Assembly: GCA_018434325.1 (NCBI GenBank)
Contig: JAHDPO010000042.1
Span: 1-60,659 of the forward strand
DNA: 60,659 nucleotides
Source of the DNA: Clostridia bacterium
GTDB lineage: Bacteria > Bacillota > Peptococcia > DRI-13 > UBA5745
Direction: 5' to 3'
This document shows, piece by piece, positions 34,575 to 44,076 of the stretch. A program made the translations under genes and the position numbers. Position 1 is the first letter of the stretch; every line of letters begins with the position of its first letter. The notes under the pieces are model-generated. The model saw only the letters and a list, made by a program, of their open reading frames with translations. It was not told where the DNA came from and made no database searches.

Positions 34575-35789
34575 ATGAAAAAAGCAGGACGGCTGATCTT
34601 ATTTATTGTTCTGTCTCTCTTGTTATCCGGCTGCACCAACTACCTGGATCTTAATGAATTGGAGATCGTAGCCGGTATTGCCGTAGACAAGCATGAAGAG
34701 GGCTATAAGGTAACTTTGGAGCTGCTGAACCTTGCGGAAATGGACCCGGAAGGGGCTTTAGTCTTTCAATTGGCGGAGTTTACCGGCCAGACCATACCTT
34801 ACGCTATGGAAAAGGCCAAGAGCCGGCTGACGAAGGAGCTATATTTTGGCAACCTCCAGACTATCGTGATCAGCCGGCAGATCGCCGCAGAAGAGGGGAT
34901 TGGCGGTATATTGGATTGGTTCATGCGGGACAGCGGCCTGCGGGAAACCAGCATCGTGACCTTGTCCTCCGCCGAAACAGCCAGGGAGATATTGGAGGCT
35001 AAAGGCGAGGATCTGGCCATAGCCGCCTTTGCTATTGAGATTATTGTCAATCCGCCACAAAAAGAGGCCTTCCAAACAAAAGATGCAATGATCTACCGTA
35101 TTTATAACGCCATTCATACCGAAGGAAAAAACGTCGTCATGACGGCCATTGGTACTAAAGAGCCCGACGGAGCCAAAGATGACCCGGCTAAAGAGGGGGA
35201 AGAGAAAAAGGCCGACGCGGAAGGGGAAGGAGAAGGCGGTGACGCCGGCCCCAAGGAGCCCTTTTTAGAGGTTGCCGGCTTAGGCCTTTTTCAGGGCGAC
35301 CGGCTGGTCGCTTTTCTGCCTCAAGAGTCAATTAATGCTTTATTGATTTTAAGAGAAAAAGGCATCCGGCAAAGCTTTGCTTTTCCGGTATCGCCGGAAC
35401 AAGGCTATGCTACCTTTCGGATCAACAGGATCAGAAGCGACCGTTATATCAAGGAGACGGCGGCAGGACTGGTGCTGTGCTTTGATGTCAAGACGGAGGG
35501 CTTGCTGATCCAGGCGCCGCCGGGGCTGGATATGTCCCAAAACGGCATCATAGAAAGCTTGCAGCAGGATGCGGCAGCTTTTCTGAAGGAATATCTGCTG
35601 TCGACGGCTGAGTACATTTGCAGGGAGTTAAAAGTGGACGCTCTGGATGCGGGCTACGAGGTTTATAAAATGGACGGCCGCCTTTGGCAGGAAATAAAGT
35701 CTGACTGGAACAACCTGCTGCCCCAGCTGCCTATTGAGATCAATATGGATCTTCAGATCGCCGGAACAGGCTCCTACAAAGCCTCATAA
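34575..35789 (+). CDS. Spore germinant receptor C subunit lipoprotein (GerAC family), receptor 2
   Basis: 404-aa lipoprotein. Signal peptide with lipobox LLLSGC (C20), then LDLNELEIVAGIAVDKHEEGYKV. A charged low-complexity insert at about 195-225 (many Glu/Lys/Asp/Gly) interrupts the domain and is missing from receptor 1; it makes the protein ~27 aa longer. The Shine-Dalgarno AGGAGG lies in the end of the A gene, so translation is coupled. Confidence 0.93.
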   Translation: MKKAGRLILFIVLSLLLSGCTNYLDLNELEIVAGIAVDKHEEGYKVTLELLNLAEMDPEGALVFQLAEFTGQTIPYAMEKAKSRLTKELYFGNLQTIVISRQIAAEEGIGGILDWFMRDSGLRETSIVTLSSAETAREILEAKGEDLAIAAFAIEIIVNPPQKEAFQTKDAMIYRIYNAIHTEGKNVVMTAIGTKEPDGAKDDPAKEGEEKKADAEGEGEGGDAGPKEPFLEVAGLGLFQGDRLVAFLPQESINALLILREKGIRQSFAFPVSPEQGYATFRINRIRSDRYIKETAAGLVLCFDVKTEGLLIQAPPGLDMSQNGIIESLQQDAAAFLKEYLLSTAEYICRELKVDALDAGYEVYKMDGRLWQEIKSDWNNLLPQLPIEINMDLQIAGTGSYKAS

Positions 35790-35814
35790 AGCCTCATAAT
35801 AAGGAGAAAAAACT

Positions 35815-36021
35815 ATGGAATACGCCGTATTGCTTGTTTTTTATCTGCTCATCCTGCTCTTTGATTATTTGCCGGAGAAAAAGAGCCGGGGCAGGACAAA
35901 CGATATTCTTTACTTGACCCTGGCCTTTTGCAGCTTGCTGCTGATGGTTCTTTATCTGGTTTTGCCGGAGACCTTCCGTCTGTCTACGGTATTTCGCATG
36001 CTCTTGCCCAATAACCTATAA
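35815..36021 (+). CDS. Small two-helix membrane protein, candidate germinant-receptor D subunit
   Basis: 68 aa with AAGGAG 8 nt before the ATG. Two hydrophobic helices (about residues 3-17 and 32-51) separated by the charged LPEKKSRGRTND loop. Small two-helix D proteins encoded within ger operons are known in spore-formers and modulate receptor activity. Its place between the C and B genes fits this role. Receptor operon 1 lacks an equivalent. Confidence 0.75.
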   Translation: MEYAVLLVFYLLILLFDYLPEKKSRGRTNDILYLTLAFCSLLLMVLYLVLPETFRLSTVFRMLLPNNL

Positions 36022-36051
36022 ATCACTCCTGCGGGACATTGAAAGGAAGGC

Positions 36052-37164
36052 GTGGCAGCTTTGGTTAATAAGCAGATCACCAGACATCAGGCAATTTCCC
36101 TGATCGCCTTATTTATTTTTGGTAATAACGTGATGATTGGCGTCAATTCCATCACCGGCAGGGACAGCTGGCTGGCCGTAATCGCTGCCGCTGTGCTTTG
36201 CATTCCCATATTGATCATTTACGGACGCATTCTTTCTTTATACCCGGAGCAGGGCTTTTTCGATATTATTTTTAAATTATGGGGAAAAACTTTGGGTACC
36301 GTGGCCACTCTGCTGATGGTCTGGTTTTCGCTGCATTCCGGCGCCCTGACTTTCCGCTCCCTGTATGAATTTATTATCACCAATACCTTGACGGATCCTC
36401 CTCATCTGCTTTTTCCTACAGTTTTGCTGCTGATCGGCCTGTATTTGATTCGGGGCGGCTTAAATGTTTTAGGCCGCTGGTCCATTAGCTTGGTTATTTA
36501 TATTTTTATATTAGCCCTGATCACGGCCAGCCTTGGTTTGAAGGTTATGGATCCGGAATATTTGCAGCCGGTGCTGCGCCACTCCGCCAAAGATATGGCC
36601 ATAGGCGTCACCCAGATTATGACGTTTCCTTTTTTGGAGACGGTGATCCTTTTGCCCATCGTTTCCACTGTCAAATGCGATGGCCGCTACACCTCTATTT
36701 TGTTGAAAGGCCTGGTTCTGGCTATGCCGATTATGGTCTATGTTACGCTGCGCAACACCTTGATTCTGGGGGAGCCCTTGATGGATATTGTTTATTATCC
36801 TACCTTTACGGCGGTGCAAACGCTGCATGTGGGGCGATTCCTTACCAGAATTGAGGAGAGCATATCGACTTACATGATCCTGACCTGTTTGACCAAATCC
36901 GCCGTTTGTTTGGGTATGGCGGCCAATGGCGTGGCCAGGATATCCAAGCTGGCGGAGCCGGAAAAAATAGCGGCGCCTATGGGCTTGCTGCTGCTTGCCA
37001 TCAGCTTTCTGATCGTCAGGAATATGGGGGAATTAGTAACGTTCATTAAATACTATCCTTTTTATACGGTGACTTTCCAGTTGATCATTCCTGTTTCGCT
37101 GTGGCTTACGGCGGAATGGCAGAGCCGCCGCCAGAGAAAGAACGGCCTGGACGCCGCCAAATAA
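36052..37164 (+). CDS. Spore germinant receptor B subunit (GerAB/GerKB-type permease), receptor 2
   Basis: 370 aa with about ten membrane helices; ITRHQAISLIALFIFGNNVMIGVNSITG matches the GerAB permease start, and FPFLETVILLPIV and RIEESISTYMIL are family blocks. Start is GTG 36052 or TTG 36061 (AAGGAAGG fits the latter better, 10-nt spacing). Completes receptor 2 (A-C-D-B). Confidence 0.92.
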   Translation: MAALVNKQITRHQAISLIALFIFGNNVMIGVNSITGRDSWLAVIAAAVLCIPILIIYGRILSLYPEQGFFDIIFKLWGKTLGTVATLLMVWFSLHSGALTFRSLYEFIITNTLTDPPHLLFPTVLLLIGLYLIRGGLNVLGRWSISLVIYIFILALITASLGLKVMDPEYLQPVLRHSAKDMAIGVTQIMTFPFLETVILLPIVSTVKCDGRYTSILLKGLVLAMPIMVYVTLRNTLILGEPLMDIVYYPTFTAVQTLHVGRFLTRIEESISTYMILTCLTKSAVCLGMAANGVARISKLAEPEKIAAPMGLLLLAISFLIVRNMGELVTFIKYYPFYTVTFQLIIPVSLWLTAEWQSRRQRKNGLDAAK

Positions 37165-37234
37165 TCCGCAAGATTTTCCCCGGCTTTTATGTTATGATGA
37201 ATAGAAAAATCGTAATGTGAAGAAGGGGAAGACA

Positions 37235-38401
37235 TTGGCTAACATCAATAAAGAAAGATTAACAGCTCTGGCAGGCTATTTTGCTATGGTTCTTTTTTCG
37301 GTTTTGTTTATTGTCGTCGGCAATAAAATCGCCGTTGGAGACCAGCAGTTTTTCGCCCGGGATGATGGCACGGAGATTTTGGCGGCAAAAGTCGACAAGG
37401 TTCTTAACCGGCAGGAAGACCGGCAGGATATGGGCGGCACAGAGAGAGTTACGGTAACGATTGATTTTGACGCCACCGTAATCCGGGGCGAGCATAAAGG
37501 TATGCAGATAAAGGCCCAGCAAATCAACGACAGCTTCATGGCCGTAGGCTACAAGGAGGTAGAGGCGGGAGACAAGCTGCTGCTCTACGGCTATACCGGC
37601 GGGGCGGAGCCACTTTGGCTGATGCATGAGTATATCCGCTCCGATGCTTTGATCGTTTTAGCGGCTGTTTTTATTGTGCTGCTGTTGATTTACGGCCGCA
37701 AAAAAGGCTTTCATTCCGTTTTGGCCCTGGGCTTTACCTGCTTAAGTATTTTTGTGGTGTTTATTCCGGCAATTCTGTCCGGCAAAAATATTTATGTCTG
37801 TTCTTTTATTCTAATGGCCTTTATCACGGTGATGACCTTAACCCTGGTCAACGGCTTCAACCGTAAGAGCCTGTCGGCGGGTATCGGCTTATTTGGCGGC
37901 TTGACTGCTGCCGGCCTGGTTTTCTGGCTGACGGACATTTTCTTGAAGCTGTCGGGCTACGTCAGTGAGGAGTCTATATACCTGGCCTATGTCAACCCCG
38001 ATAATCCCATAGATTTGAAAGCTATCTTATTTGCCGGCATATTGCTGGGCGCTCTGGGGGCCGTCATGGATGTGGCGGTATCTATCGCCGCTTCTTTGCA
38101 GGAGGTTCATGATTCCTCGGAGCATCCTACCTTCGCTGCCCTGATGAAATCGGGACTGAACATCGGCCAGGACATGCTGGGCACAATGATGAATACCCTG
38201 GTGTTGGCTTATATCGGCAGCTCTCTTTCTCTGGTGCTGATCCTTATTGTATACAGCAATTCCTTATTGGAGCTGTTCAATAAAGAAATGATTGTGGTAG
38301 AGGTGCTTCAGTCTCTGGCCGGCAGTGTGGGGCTTTTGGCCGCCATACCCTTGACGACTTTAGTTTCCTCTTATATTTACATCAACAAACCGAAGGCATA
38401 G
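37235..38401 (+). CDS. YibE/F family membrane protein
   Basis: About 388 aa. One N-terminal helix (LAGYFAMVLFSVLFIVVG), an extracytoplasmic domain at ~30-130, then seven or so helices. The blocks RKKGFHSVLALGFTCLSIF, LGALGAVMDVAVSIAASLQEV and LGTMMNTLVLAYIGSSL are typical of YibE/F-like proteins. TTG 37235 has AAGAAGGGG upstream; a GTG at 37217 is in frame. It follows receptor 2 by ~70 nt and may be read through from it. Function unknown. Confidence 0.85.
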   Translation: MANINKERLTALAGYFAMVLFSVLFIVVGNKIAVGDQQFFARDDGTEILAAKVDKVLNRQEDRQDMGGTERVTVTIDFDATVIRGEHKGMQIKAQQINDSFMAVGYKEVEAGDKLLLYGYTGGAEPLWLMHEYIRSDALIVLAAVFIVLLLIYGRKKGFHSVLALGFTCLSIFVVFIPAILSGKNIYVCSFILMAFITVMTLTLVNGFNRKSLSAGIGLFGGLTAAGLVFWLTDIFLKLSGYVSEESIYLAYVNPDNPIDLKAILFAGILLGALGAVMDVAVSIAASLQEVHDSSEHPTFAALMKSGLNIGQDMLGTMMNTLVLAYIGSSLSLVLILIVYSNSLLELFNKEMIVVEVLQSLAGSVGLLAAIPLTTLVSSYIYINKPKA

Positions 38402-38450
38402 AAGGCATAAGACTGAAAGAGTAGAAGCCGCAAACGAAAGGGGGATAACC

Positions 38451-39860
38451 ATGTCTGTTTTATCCGCTTACGCCGTACCCCATCCGCCCTTGATTTTGCC
38501 GGAGGTGGGCAAGGGCCAGGAAAAGCTAATCCGAAGCACTGTTTCTGCTTATCGGGAAGCCGCCGGCCATCTGGCCCTGATTAAGCCGCAGACCGTGGTG
38601 CTGTTGTCTCCCCACGCCACCATGTATGCCGACTACTTTCATATCTCGCCGGGCAGCGGAGCCAAAGGCGATATGAAAGCTTTTGGGGCCAAGGGCCCCG
38701 AGACGAAGGTGGATTACGATCAGGAATTCGTCAATGTTTTGACAGGATTGGCTTCCGAAGCCGGCTTGCCTGCCGGCACTTTGGGAGAAAGAGAAAAAAA
38801 CCTGGATCACGGCAGCATTGTTCCTTTACGGTTTTTTCAGGAGGCTTATGACGATTTTCAGGTGGTACGCATAGGCGTTTCCGGCTTATCTCTGGCGGAG
38901 CATTACCGCCTGGGGCAGTGCATTGCTGCAGCGGCGGAGGAATTGCACCGCTCTGTGGCCATCATTGCCAGCGGCGATTTATCCCACCGTCTGAAAAGTG
39001 ACGGCCCCTACGGCTTTGCTGCCGAAGGGCCGGAGTTTGACCACCGCTTGATGGCGGCTTTGGCTGCCGGAGACTTCTTGGAGCTGCTGCGGTTTGACGC
39101 CGATTTCTGCGAAGCTGCCGGCGAATGCGGCTTGCGCAGCTTTGTGATCATGGCGGGAGCCTTTGACGGCCGCCAGGTGAAAGCTCGCCGGCTTTCCTAC
39201 GAAGGCCCCTTCGGCGTAGGCTATGGTCTTTGCCTTTTTGAAGGCGGCCAGGCCGATCCCGGCAGGAGCTTCCTGGCGATTTACGAAGAGGAGTTGCGGG
39301 CCGCCCTGGCGGCGATCCGGCAAAAAGAAGACGTCTATGTCCGCGTTGCCAGATATGCTATAGAGCAATACGTCCGGAAACAGAAGCGCCTGCGGGGAGC
39401 CGAGGACTTGCCGGCCGCTTTGGCCGCTGCCTTGACCCCGGAAATGACAGAGGGCCGAGCCGGTGTTTTTGTTTCCCTAAAGAAAGACGGCCAACTGCGG
39501 GGCTGCATCGGCACGATTGGACCCACCCAGCCTGCGCTGCTTAATGAGATCCTGCATAATGCGGTCAGCGCCTGCGCCGAAGATCCGCGTTTTGAGCCCG
39601 TAGCAGAAGAGGAATTGACTCAGCTAGTGATCAATGTGGATGTTCTGGGAGAAGCGGAGTCTATTGAATCCATGGAGCAGCTGGATGTCCGCCGCTATGG
39701 CGTTATCGTCAGCCACAGCTTGCGGCGGGGGCTGCTTTTGCCGGATTTGGCCGGCGTAGACAGCCCGGCGAAGCAGGTGGAGATCGCCCTGCAAAAAGCA
39801 GGGATCAAAGAGGGGCAGCCCTACAAGCTGGAACGCTTTGAGGTAGTCCGGCATAGGTAA
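38451..39860 (+). CDS. AmmeMemoRadiSam fusion protein: Memo-like (B) plus AMMECR1 (A)
   Basis: 469 aa uniting two proteins that are often separate. Residues ~1-270 are a Memo/class III extradiol-dioxygenase-like domain with likely metal ligands in AVPHPPLILPEVG, LLSPHATMYADYF, NLDHGSIVPL and ASGDLSHRL. Residues ~290-465 are an AMMECR1 domain (GRAGVFVSLKKDGQLRGCIGTIG, CAEDPRFEPV, GLLLPDLAGVDS). The radical SAM partner follows 12 nt later. The conserved trio is widespread; its biochemical role is not fully established. Confidence 0.92.
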   Translation: MSVLSAYAVPHPPLILPEVGKGQEKLIRSTVSAYREAAGHLALIKPQTVVLLSPHATMYADYFHISPGSGAKGDMKAFGAKGPETKVDYDQEFVNVLTGLASEAGLPAGTLGEREKNLDHGSIVPLRFFQEAYDDFQVVRIGVSGLSLAEHYRLGQCIAAAAEELHRSVAIIASGDLSHRLKSDGPYGFAAEGPEFDHRLMAALAAGDFLELLRFDADFCEAAGECGLRSFVIMAGAFDGRQVKARRLSYEGPFGVGYGLCLFEGGQADPGRSFLAIYEEELRAALAAIRQKEDVYVRVARYAIEQYVRKQKRLRGAEDLPAALAAALTPEMTEGRAGVFVSLKKDGQLRGCIGTIGPTQPALLNEILHNAVSACAEDPRFEPVAEEELTQLVINVDVLGEAESIESMEQLDVRRYGVIVSHSLRRGLLLPDLAGVDSPAKQVEIALQKAGIKEGQPYKLERFEVVRHR

Positions 39861-39871
39861 GGAGGCTGGCC

Positions 39872-40783
39872 ATGGGGGATATGATGGAGCAAAATAAACA
39901 GGAAATAACCGCCGGCGCCGCAGTTTGCCGGATTTGTCCCCATCACTGCCGGCTGCGGCCGGGTGATACGGGGAGATGCCGGGCCAGAAGCAACCGCCGG
40001 GGGCGGGTAGTCAGCGACAGCTATGGTGTGGTCACGGCTTTAGCTCTTGATCCCATAGAAAAAAAGCCGCTATACCATTTTTATCCTGGCAGCCGCATTT
40101 TGTCGGCAGGCAGCTTCGGCTGCAATCTTAACTGCCCTTTCTGCCAAAACAGCCATATCGCTATTGCCATTACCGGCACCTTTTCCGGCCCAAGGCTTGG
40201 TGACCTGGAAGCCGGCGGGCCGGGGACAAGGGATCGGGTGAAGCCGGAGGAGCTGGTGGCGGCAGCCCTGGCTGAAAAGAGCCGGGGCAATATCGGTCTG
40301 GCCTACACCTATAATGAACCCTTAGTGGGCTATGAGTTTGTTTTGGACTGCGCCAAGCTGGCAACGGCGGCAGGGTTAAAGAACGTACTGGTTACCAACG
40401 GCTATGTTTGTCCCCAGCCCTTGGAAGAGCTGCTGCCCTATATCCAGGCCATGAATATCGATTTGAAGGGCTTCACTCAGGAGTATTACGCCAAGCTGGG
40501 TGGTGATCTGGAGACAGTGAAGGCGACCATCAAGAGGGCTGCCGCCGCCTGCCACCTGGAGGTCACCACCCTTATCGTACCCGGAGAAAACGACAGCGAG
40601 GTGGAAATGGTGGAAATGGCGGCCTGGCTGGCTTCTATTGACAAGGAGATCCCTTATCACGTCAGTCGCTTTTTCCCGCACTGGCAAATGAGGGATCGGG
40701 GGCCGACGCCGGTGGAAAAGGTCTATGCTTTAGCAGCCGCGGCCCGGCGCTATTTGACTCACGTATATGAAGGCAACTGCTGA
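39872..40783 (+). CDS. amrS: AmmeMemoRadiSam system radical SAM enzyme
   Basis: 303 aa. A Cys-rich N-terminal segment (CRICPHHCRLRPGDTGRCRAR) is followed by the radical SAM cluster motif CNLNCPFCQN near residue 84 and the TYNEPLVGYEFVLDCAKLA block typical of AmrS. ATG with AAGGAGG 7 nt upstream. Operon partner of the Memo-AMMECR1 fusion. Binds a [4Fe-4S] cluster and S-adenosylmethionine; substrate not known from sequence. Confidence 0.93.
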   Translation: MGDMMEQNKQEITAGAAVCRICPHHCRLRPGDTGRCRARSNRRGRVVSDSYGVVTALALDPIEKKPLYHFYPGSRILSAGSFGCNLNCPFCQNSHIAIAITGTFSGPRLGDLEAGGPGTRDRVKPEELVAAALAEKSRGNIGLAYTYNEPLVGYEFVLDCAKLATAAGLKNVLVTNGYVCPQPLEELLPYIQAMNIDLKGFTQEYYAKLGGDLETVKATIKRAAAACHLEVTTLIVPGENDSEVEMVEMAAWLASIDKEIPYHVSRFFPHWQMRDRGPTPVEKVYALAAAARRYLTHVYEGNC

Positions 40784-40809
40784 TGGGAAGCTACTCATAA
40801 CTTTGGCTG

Positions 40810-40838
40810 TGGACAGCTATTCCTAAAAATGATATGAT
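40810..40838 (+). promoter_or_regulatory. Promoter of iorAB
   Basis: TGGACA at 40810-40815, 17-nt spacer, TATGAT at 40833-40838, 56 nt before the iorA start. Suggests that iorAB has its own promoter rather than depending on the amrS operon. Confidence 0.6.
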
Positions 40839-40894
40839 TCTTAACAAATAGTTTTAACCCAGTTTTGACGGGGCAGGGAGGTTTATTAAATAGC

Positions 40895-42688
40895 ATGACA
40901 AAGTATGAATTGCTTTCCGGCAATGAGGCCATTGCCCGGGGGGCTTATGAAGCAGGGGTAAAGGTAGCTGCCGCTTATCCCGGCACTCCCAGTACGGAAA
41001 TTTTAGAAAATATTAGCCAATATGAGCGGATTCACGCCCAGTGGTCTCCTAATGAAAAAGTTGCCATGGAAGTGGCTGTGGGCGCCTCCATAGCCGGAGC
41101 CAGATCGCTGGCTTCCATGAAGCATGTGGGCGTCAATGTGGCGGCGGATCCGCTGCTGACCTTTAGCTATACCGGCGTAGGCGGCGGTATGGTTTTGGTT
41201 TCCGCTGATGATCCGGCTATGCATAGCTCCCAAAATGAGCAGGACAACCGTTACTACGGCCTTTTGGCCAAAATCCCCGTGCTTGAGCCCAGCGATAGTG
41301 CCGAGGCCAAGGAATTTACCAAAAAGGCTTATGAAATCAGCGAAACCTTTGACACGCCGGTGATTTTGCGGACTACCACCAGGGTCAATCACGCCAAAGG
41401 CCTGGTGGCCATTGAGGAGCCGGCGGAGCTGGCGGTAAAGGATTATGAGAAAAATCCTCCCAAGTATGTGATGACGCCGGCTAATGCCGTAGGCCGTCAT
41501 AAAGTTGTGGAGGAGCGGCGTCTGGCCTTGACGGAGTACGCCGGTGCAACAGAGCTCAACCGCATAGAAAAAGGCAGCGGCGCCGACGGCCGCATCGGTT
41601 TCATCACCGCCGGCATCAGTTACCAGTATCTCAAAGAGCTGCTGCCGGAAGCTTCTTTTCTCAAGCTGGGGTTCCTGTGGCCGTTAAATGAGAAGCTAAT
41701 CAAGGATTTTGCCGCTTCGGTGGATCAAGTTATCGTGGTGGAAGAGCTGGAGCCGGTGCTGGAAACCCAGATCAAAGCTATGGGTGTGCGCTGCCGGGGC
41801 AAGGATATCATACCCCGCCAGGGCGAGCTCAGCGAAGAGGTGCTGCGGACAGTGCTGGGCAAGGCCGGTCTGCCGGTAGCTGCCGCCGCCCAACCGGAAT
41901 ACGCTTCCAGCCAGAAGCTGCCCATGCGGCCGCCGATTTTGTGCCCCGGCTGTTCCCATCGCGGCATGTTCTATACCTTGAAATCCATGAACCTTCATGT
42001 ATCCGGGGATATCGGCTGCTACGCCTTAGGCTCGGCGCCGCCTTTCGGCTGCCTGGATACCACCATCTGCATGGGGGCTTCCATCACCGGCGCTTTCGGC
42101 ATGGAGCTGGCCCGAGGCGAAGAATTTGCCGAAAAATGCGTAGCCGTCATCGGCGACTCTACTTTCTTCCATTCCGGCATCACCGGCCTTATCGATATCG
42201 TTTACAATCAGGGCCGCTCCACCATCATCATCCTGGACAACAGCATCACCGCCATGACCGGCCATCAGGACAATCCCGGTTCCGGCAAAGATATCAAGGG
42301 CATGGCGGCGCCTGCCATCGATATTGAGAAGCTGGCCGAAAGCATCGGCATCCGCCGGATTCGGGTGGTGGATCCCTTCGATCTGAAAACCTGCCGGGAA
42401 GTATTAAAAGAAGAACTGGCGGCGCCGGAGGTTTCCCTGATCATTGCCCGCCGTCCCTGCGCCTTGCACATCCGGCTGAAAAATCCGCCTCTCCATGTGG
42501 ATCAGGAAAAATGCATCGGCTGCAAAGCCTGCCTGAAGCTGGGCTGCCCCGCCTTATCGGTGACCGACGGCAAAGCCAGCATCGATCCCTTGGTCTGCGT
42601 GGGCTGCGGTCTCTGTCCCCGGGTTTGTCCCACGAAGGCCATTAAGGCCGGCCAAAAAGCCGCTGAGGAGGCAAAAACCAATGAGTAA
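40895..42688 (+). CDS. iorA: Indolepyruvate:ferredoxin oxidoreductase, alpha subunit
   Basis: About 597 aa. Catalytic subunit that oxidatively decarboxylates aryl pyruvates (from aromatic amino acids) to aryl-acetyl-CoA, reducing ferredoxin. N-terminal pyrimidine-binding domain (LLSGNEAIARGAYEAGVKVAAAYPGTPSTEI), central transketolase-like C-terminal domain, TPP-binding region (CPGCSHRGMF, IGDSTFFHSG, ILDNSITAMTGHQ), and two C-terminal [4Fe-4S] motifs (CIGCKACLKLGCP, CVGCGLCPRVCP). ATG 40895 has GGAGGT 12 nt upstream, a slightly long spacing. Overlaps iorB by 8 nt. Confidence 0.95.
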   Translation: MTKYELLSGNEAIARGAYEAGVKVAAAYPGTPSTEILENISQYERIHAQWSPNEKVAMEVAVGASIAGARSLASMKHVGVNVAADPLLTFSYTGVGGGMVLVSADDPAMHSSQNEQDNRYYGLLAKIPVLEPSDSAEAKEFTKKAYEISETFDTPVILRTTTRVNHAKGLVAIEEPAELAVKDYEKNPPKYVMTPANAVGRHKVVEERRLALTEYAGATELNRIEKGSGADGRIGFITAGISYQYLKELLPEASFLKLGFLWPLNEKLIKDFAASVDQVIVVEELEPVLETQIKAMGVRCRGKDIIPRQGELSEEVLRTVLGKAGLPVAAAAQPEYASSQKLPMRPPILCPGCSHRGMFYTLKSMNLHVSGDIGCYALGSAPPFGCLDTTICMGASITGAFGMELARGEEFAEKCVAVIGDSTFFHSGITGLIDIVYNQGRSTIIILDNSITAMTGHQDNPGSGKDIKGMAAPAIDIEKLAESIGIRRIRVVDPFDLKTCREVLKEELAAPEVSLIIARRPCALHIRLKNPPLHVDQEKCIGCKACLKLGCPALSVTDGKASIDPLVCVGCGLCPRVCPTKAIKAGQKAAEEAKTNE

Positions 42689-43256
42689 AAATACGAGCAT
42701 ATTGATTGCCGGCGTCGGCGGCCAGGGTACGGTGCTGGCCAGCAAAATCCTGGGCCTGGTGGCCATGAAGGCCGGCTTGGACGTCAAACAATCGGAGATC
42801 CACGGCATGTCCCAAAGAGGCGGCAGCGTAGTCACCCATGTGCGTTTCGGCGAGAAGGTCTATTCGCCTTTGGTGGCCCAAGGCTCCGCCGATATCATCA
42901 TGGCTTTTGAAGAGCTGGAGGCTCTCCGCTATCTGCCCTATTTGAAGAAGGACGGGCTGATGATCGTCAATCAGCAGCAGATGCTGCCCATGCCGGTGAT
43001 CACCGGCGCTGCTCAGTATCCTGCCGGTCCTGTTGACGAGATGAGCGGCAAGGGGATCCGGATCAAAGCTATCGACGCCTCGGCCATCGGCAGAAAAGAA
43101 GGGGATGCCCGGGCAGCCAACGTGGTGCTTTTGGGGATATTGGCCAACGAGCTGTCTTTCCCTCAGGAGTTCTGGACAGAGGCCCTGGAAGAGAGCTTAA
43201 AGCCAAAACTTTTGGCGATGAATCTGGCTGCTTTTAAAGCCGGCCAGGCAATTTGA
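42681..43256 (+). CDS. iorB: Indolepyruvate:ferredoxin oxidoreductase, beta subunit
   Basis: 191-aa gamma-type 2-oxoacid:acceptor oxidoreductase domain: SILIAGVGGQGTVLASKILGLVAMKAGLDVKQSEIHGMSQRGGSVVTHVRFG is diagnostic. Pairs with IorA; start lies inside the end of iorA with GAGGAGG upstream. Confidence 0.95.
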   Translation: MSKNTSILIAGVGGQGTVLASKILGLVAMKAGLDVKQSEIHGMSQRGGSVVTHVRFGEKVYSPLVAQGSADIIMAFEELEALRYLPYLKKDGLMIVNQQQMLPMPVITGAAQYPAGPVDEMSGKGIRIKAIDASAIGRKEGDARAANVVLLGILANELSFPQEFWTEALEESLKPKLLAMNLAAFKAGQAI

Positions 43257-43396
43257 CAAAAGCTTATGAAGAAAATCACAAACTAGATGGATGTTGCCTG
43301 AAAATTCTTTTATTTCTTTTTTATCTGCTTGAGGCATGATGTAAAAAATGCAGATAGGATATACGTTTTTTCCCCATGTATTCTTTCGCCAATTAC

Positions 43397-43426
43397 TTGC
43401 ATATTGCTTTGAGACCATGATATAAT
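43397..43426 (+). promoter_or_regulatory. Promoter of the porGDAB-type operon
   Basis: TTGCAT at 43397-43402, 18-nt spacer, perfect TATAAT at 43421-43426, 60 nt before the gamma-subunit start. Confidence 0.7.
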
Positions 43427-43485
43427 CTAGCTGTAAAGACTGCTTATTATTAGGGATTTATTTCGATAAGAGAGGGGTTATACGC

Positions 43486-44076
43486 ATGAAAAAACTGACT
43501 GAAATACGTTGGCACGGCAGAGGCGGCCAAGGGGCCAAGACCGCGTCCTTATTGCTGGCCGACGTAGCCTTCAGCACCGGTATGTATATTCAGGGCTTCC
43601 CTGAGTACGGTCCGGAGAGAATGGGGGCGCCGATCACCGCTTACAACCGGTTAAGTGACGAGCCTCTGCGGGTTCACTCCAACATTTATGAGCCTGATTA
43701 TGTGGCTGTAGTGGATGAAACCTTACTGGATGCCGTCAACGTCACTGCCGGTCTGAAACCGGAAGGCGCTATCGTTATCAATACAGCCAAAGAGCCGGAG
43801 GAGATTCTGCCTAAGCTCAATGGTTACAAGGGCAAGGTCTACACTTTGGACGCCAAGAAAGTTTCTTTAGCCACCATCGGCAAAAACATTCCCAACACCC
43901 CCATGCTGGCGGCAGTGGTCCGGGCCAGCGGCGTTATGGACGAGCAGCTTTTCCTGGACAACATGCAGGCTTCCTTCAAGCATAAGTTTGCAACGAAGCC
44001 GGAAGTTGTGGAAGGCAATATGAAGGCCTTAAGCATGGCCCTGGAGGAGGTAAAGGTTTATGACGGATCAAAATAA
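43486..44076 (+). CDS. porG: 2-oxoacid (pyruvate-type):ferredoxin oxidoreductase, gamma subunit
   Basis: 196 aa; EIRWHGRGGQGAKTASLLLADVAFSTGMYIQGFPEYGPERMGAP is the gamma-subunit hallmark. First gene of a gamma-delta-alpha-beta operon, the order of four-subunit pyruvate or 2-ketoisovalerate:ferredoxin oxidoreductases. Overlaps the delta gene by 17 nt. Pyruvate versus branched-chain substrate cannot be decided by eye. Confidence 0.92.
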   Translation: MKKLTEIRWHGRGGQGAKTASLLLADVAFSTGMYIQGFPEYGPERMGAPITAYNRLSDEPLRVHSNIYEPDYVAVVDETLLDAVNVTAGLKPEGAIVINTAKEPEEILPKLNGYKGKVYTLDAKKVSLATIGKNIPNTPMLAAVVRASGVMDEQLFLDNMQASFKHKFATKPEVVEGNMKALSMALEEVKVYDGSK

